Positions 61,048 through 64,000 of a stretch of DNA of 64,000 nucleotides are shown piece after piece. The DNA comes from Avena insularis (Eukaryota; Streptophyta; Magnoliopsida; Poales; Poaceae): NCBI GenBank assembly GCA_023614405.1, contig CM042694.1, positions 93,045,285 to 93,109,284 on the forward strand. The letters run 5' to 3'. Each line of letters starts with the position of its first letter. The first letter of the stretch is position 1. A program made the position numbers and the translations under genes. The notes beneath the pieces are model-generated. The model was not told the DNA's origin. It saw only the letters and a program-made list of their open reading frames with translations, and searched no databases.

Positions 61048-62312
61048 GGAAATCTCTAACCGATCCACTAAAGTTTAGAGGAGTAAACCTCTAGAGAAAA
61101 CTTAGAGGAATAAAAGTACTCTCTAACCGACCGATCCCCTAAATTTAGAGGAGTAAATCCTGTGGTCACCGCAAAATTCGATCAAATTTGGCCGAATTTA
61201 GGTCAATTCAAACCGAATTTAAAGCCTAATATTTTATTTACATTAATTTGTACATATTACACCCAAAAGTCGGTCGAATTTCACTAAATTCGATCGGTTT
61301 TGACCTTAACCCAACCTAATCATCCCAGTCGAAGGAGGAGGAGTCGTTGTCGAGGTCGATGACCGTCAGCGCCATCGACGGGCCCGCGGCTGTCCTCCTC
61401 CTCCCTCACCCAGGCCGGTGTCAGAGCTGCCGATGGCCCCGCAACATCGGCGACCTCCTTGTTCTTCGCCGCTGCATCGGCGTCCGCCTTCTGCTTGGCC
61501 TCAACGAATTCCACGAGTCACATCCGCTCCTCCTCGACGAGCTCCGGGCTGAGCCCGGCGAGCGTTTTCGCCATCGCCGCGTCGCGGCACTCCGCCTCGA
61601 GGCGCTTGCGGGTTCCCTGTCCTCCCGCCGCTCGCGCTCGAAGACGAGTCGGAGGCCGGCCGGCTCCAAGTGCAGCACCGTGCCGCACCCTGGCGGGATG
61701 TTGAGCTCGCCTTAGTCAGCGCCGTGGAGCTCGACGTTCTTCACGTCGTACGCTAGCACCGTCTGCTCCAGCGGCTAGAAGCTGTCGATCCAGACCTTCC
61801 GGTGGGTGTTGCGGTCGGTGATTTCGGCGACCCATGCTCTCCACGACCGCTACCGCACGCCACGGTAGAACGGCGTCGGTGGCACCCGCAAGTCGAGGGT
61901 GCTGGTGGAGTGGTGGGGCTGCCTCCGGCACTTGGGTGGCGCCAATCACGGAGGAGAAGGAGTGGAACGGCGGCGGGAAGAGAAAGAGGCTTGAGCTCGG
62001 GATGGGGGGCTGCGGTGCCGACAAGCACTGGGGATTGGCGGCGGAGACGGCCGACAAGAGGATCCGGTCATCACGGGGCTCGCCCGGTGGCTGTGGTGGC
62101 GGCGGGGAGTGTCGGTGGTCGCCGGAAATGGAGGAGAGCACGAGGCGATTGGTGTGAACGCGAGGCGAATGGGTCGAACCTTTTACTCATCGGTGCGGCC
62201 GACTCCTATATTTACTCATCGCCGCACCGATGAGTAAATTTTTTACTCCTCTAATGCTGTTTGGACATCGATTAGGTGAGGTTAGAGGAGTAAAAGATGA
62301 TTAGAGATGCCC
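61048..62312 (-). mobile_element. PIF/Harbinger-like element carrying an AP2-like pseudogene
   Basis: Ends GGAAATCTCTAACC and, on minus, GGGCATCTCTAATC, flanked by TTA on both sides (61045-61047 and 62313-62315). This is the target duplication of PIF/Harbinger. 1,265 bp. No transposase seen; it carries a broken AP2/ERF-like gene. GAGGAGTAAA-type repeats lie at both ends. Confidence 0.8.
61318..62141 (-). pseudogene. AP2/ERF-like domain gene, decayed
   Basis: Minus strand. The AP2/ERF pattern is clear in one frame (about 61890-61690): YRGVR, then WVAEI, VWIDSF in place of the usual VWLGTF, LEQTVLAYD for the AEEAARAYD helix, and a LHG...GELNIP end. Three in-frame stops break it: TAG 61850-61852 (where the family has Gln in GVRQR), TAG 61775-61777, TAA 61712-61714. 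Downstream are a charged helix-like region (VFERERRED, EFVEAKQKADAD) and an acidic C-terminus (LDNDSSSFDWDD) reached after a frame change. The upstream part is proline-rich. AP2 proteins are DNA-binding transcription factors; this copy cannot be made. Confidence 0.7.
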
Positions 62313-63050
62313 TTATACGCGTGCGTGGCTCGCAAAATTTGCTTACAAGTCGGTGCATGCAGGCGTCTGTACAGACGATGGTTACTTAATCAAGCAACGA
62401 GTGATTAGACCAAAATAGGGCGGTGGTGAACTGGCACCCTGATTATGATTAGCAAGAGATCAACGCAGGCGTACGTACGGATGGATTAACTTAAAGCAAT
62501 ACTAAGGCACATCGCAGGCGTACTGTATTGTCATCTAGATTTCTAATCTTGTTCGTCATGATTTGATCTTAATTAATCTCTCATGCATGTGTCCCACTTC
62601 GCGGTACTGTACTACCGGTGTTCTTTTCCTTCCGCGAGGAAAGAAAGGGCCAGGGGGCTAGAGCTAGAGAAGGGTAAAGAAGGAGGCGTACGTACGTGTA
62701 TGCCCCGCGCTAAGGAACTGCGATGTCAGCAGTTATTTCACCGTCTCAGCTACGCACCCATGGATCCGGACCTTTTGCTTAGCGCAATAATGAAGCAGAT
62801 AACGATCTGACGACGGCTGAGACGGTCGATCCCGAGATATGATCGGTGTGTACGTGTACGTGCTATCAGATTCTCTCCAGAGACAGAGATGAAGAGAGAA
62901 GGAGAGATGGAAATGGAACGGCAACTGTCCGTGCACGTACGTTGATTAGGGCACATGCAGCCAACACCCCCATTGATGCACAGGATGTACGATCGCGCGA
63001 CGGAATAAAAGGTGGAATGTACGTACAAGCGTAGCGACCAGGGTGTACAA

Positions 63051-64000
63051 ATGCACATAAATACAGTATATGGCTGCTGGAGCATACACATCACATACAA
63101 ACAAGTACTCCCCCATCCAAAAAAAAGGTACTCCCGTACTCGTATCCCTGCTCCATTATTCCCTCAAGTCCGTCAGTCCATGGACGGAGACAGATCCTCG
63201 GAACATAGCCCCGCTGAGCCCCCGCTGTCCGTGGTCACCCACGGCGGCCGGGCCGGATCTAGGCCTATGCAGGTCAGGAGGGCCGCGACTTCAGGGTGCG
63301 GTGGCGGAGCGAAAGCTCGCGGTCTCGTCTCTGGGGCGTTGTTGTCGCAGAAGTGGTGGTGGCTAGCCAGGATGGGGGCTCCTCCTCCGAGCCCATGCGG
63401 GCTAGCGTGGTGCCGGTGGTGGCCGATGCGCTCCCTTTCTTCGACGGTGTGGCCGGCGGTTTTCTTTCCTTCCTATGGTGGCGTCTCAAGCCGTTGTCTT
63501 GCCTCCCTACCCGCCCACCTTCTCTGTGCGACCCTTTCAGCGGGATTCAGGGACATGATCCATGGTCGGGTGAAAGCCCTGCTCGGCTTGAGCTGATGGT
63601 GGCCGCGACGACGGATGTGGGTGCTGCGACCTCCTTGGGGGCGCGTCATGGCCTGTATCTTATCTTCCTCTTCTTGTCAGCCAGGGGAAACCCTAGGTTT
63701 GGGTCATCGGACCAGGTGGCGGTTGTGGTGCCATGGCATCGTGATCTTCTTGAAGACGTTGTCAAAGTTGCTCGGGAATGGCCCGATTTTGGAGTGTGGG
63801 GTGGCGAGGTGCTACCGGTGTTGGATGCTGCTCAGGGCACGAACATCAGGGGCGCGATGTACATCATGTTGGATGCTTCTTAGTCGACGTCTTCCTCAAA
63901 TCCGGTTGGATCCCGCTGACTTTTTGTCTATCTCTTCTAGGCGTATGAGGGGGAGGTGTGTTCATCCGTGCGTCCTAGGAGTCATGGTCGTGCTACGGCA
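63051..64000. other. No recognised gene
   Basis: GC-rich plus-strand frames (longest 63296-63883, 195 codons) contain no domain I recognise. The sequence may be part of a repeat that continues past the window edge. Confidence 0.4.

Larger units (their letters stand above)
60872..63050 (-). repeat. Right arm of the distant inverted duplication (NAC upstream)
   Basis: 60872-61045 and about 62590-63050 match, in reverse complement, 29871-31947. About 270 bp beside the Harbinger-like insertion (62316-62590) has no match in the left arm. Confidence 0.85.

Noticed and set aside
63296..63883. 195-codon frame near the right edge
   Set aside because: GC-rich repeat-like sequence that may continue outside the window. 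No recognisable domain.

Overview
This is a nuclear plant DNA window of the kind found in large grass genomes. A Triticeae origin (wheat, Aegilops, barley or rye) is likely. That is an inference from the nested LTR retrotransposons, the Stowaway MITEs, a CACTA-type element full of GCCGTCGGC-type subterminal repeats and the GC-rich grass coding style; I could not run a search. Only two host genes are convincing. At the left edge (1-1215, +) is the cytoplasmic kinase part of a wall-associated-kinase-like receptor, cut off by the window. Near the right end (58017-59984, -) is a complete three-exon NAC transcription factor. The rest is mostly transposable elements and their remains.

Left third (1-34 kb). 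Behind the kinase lies AT-rich DNA with a Helitron-type 3' end. Next comes a non-autonomous LTR element (3605-12640, target duplication CAGAT) that was split by a nearly intact Copia element (5110-11498, target duplication AGAGC). Then follow Stowaway MITEs, a second and third Helitron-type end, gypsy fragments (a 15.3-15.8 kb LTR with primer site, gag-protease remains at 16.4-18.6 kb, and an LTR promoter), a LINE 3' fragment, a Mutator-like element carrying a TTTTGCTACA motif array, and a CACTA-like element (27023-29502) with long inverted arms. The end of the CACTA element was later tandemly duplicated.

Middle (34286-53708). A Copia element of a family related to the first (-, target duplication GGTAC) was interrupted inside its polymerase gene by a 13-kb gypsy element (35718-48708, target duplication CTCAG). 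The gypsy element carries gag-pol on - and a separate intron-containing antisense gene on +.

Right end. The NAC gene has a clear TATA box and a tandemly repeated 21-bp unit in its leader. About 0.9-3 kb upstream of its start codon lies a sequence that recurs in inverted orientation about 30 kb away (29.9-31.95 kb). Each arm contains its own PIF/Harbinger-like insertion, and one arm serves as the empty site for the insertion in the other. One of these insertions carries a decayed AP2/ERF-like gene.

The most unusual biology visible is that all three large LTR elements place their gag start codon inside the LTR. The two Copia elements appear to reach gag by splicing out an intron that contains the primer-binding site. 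The gypsy element reads straight through its primer-binding site.
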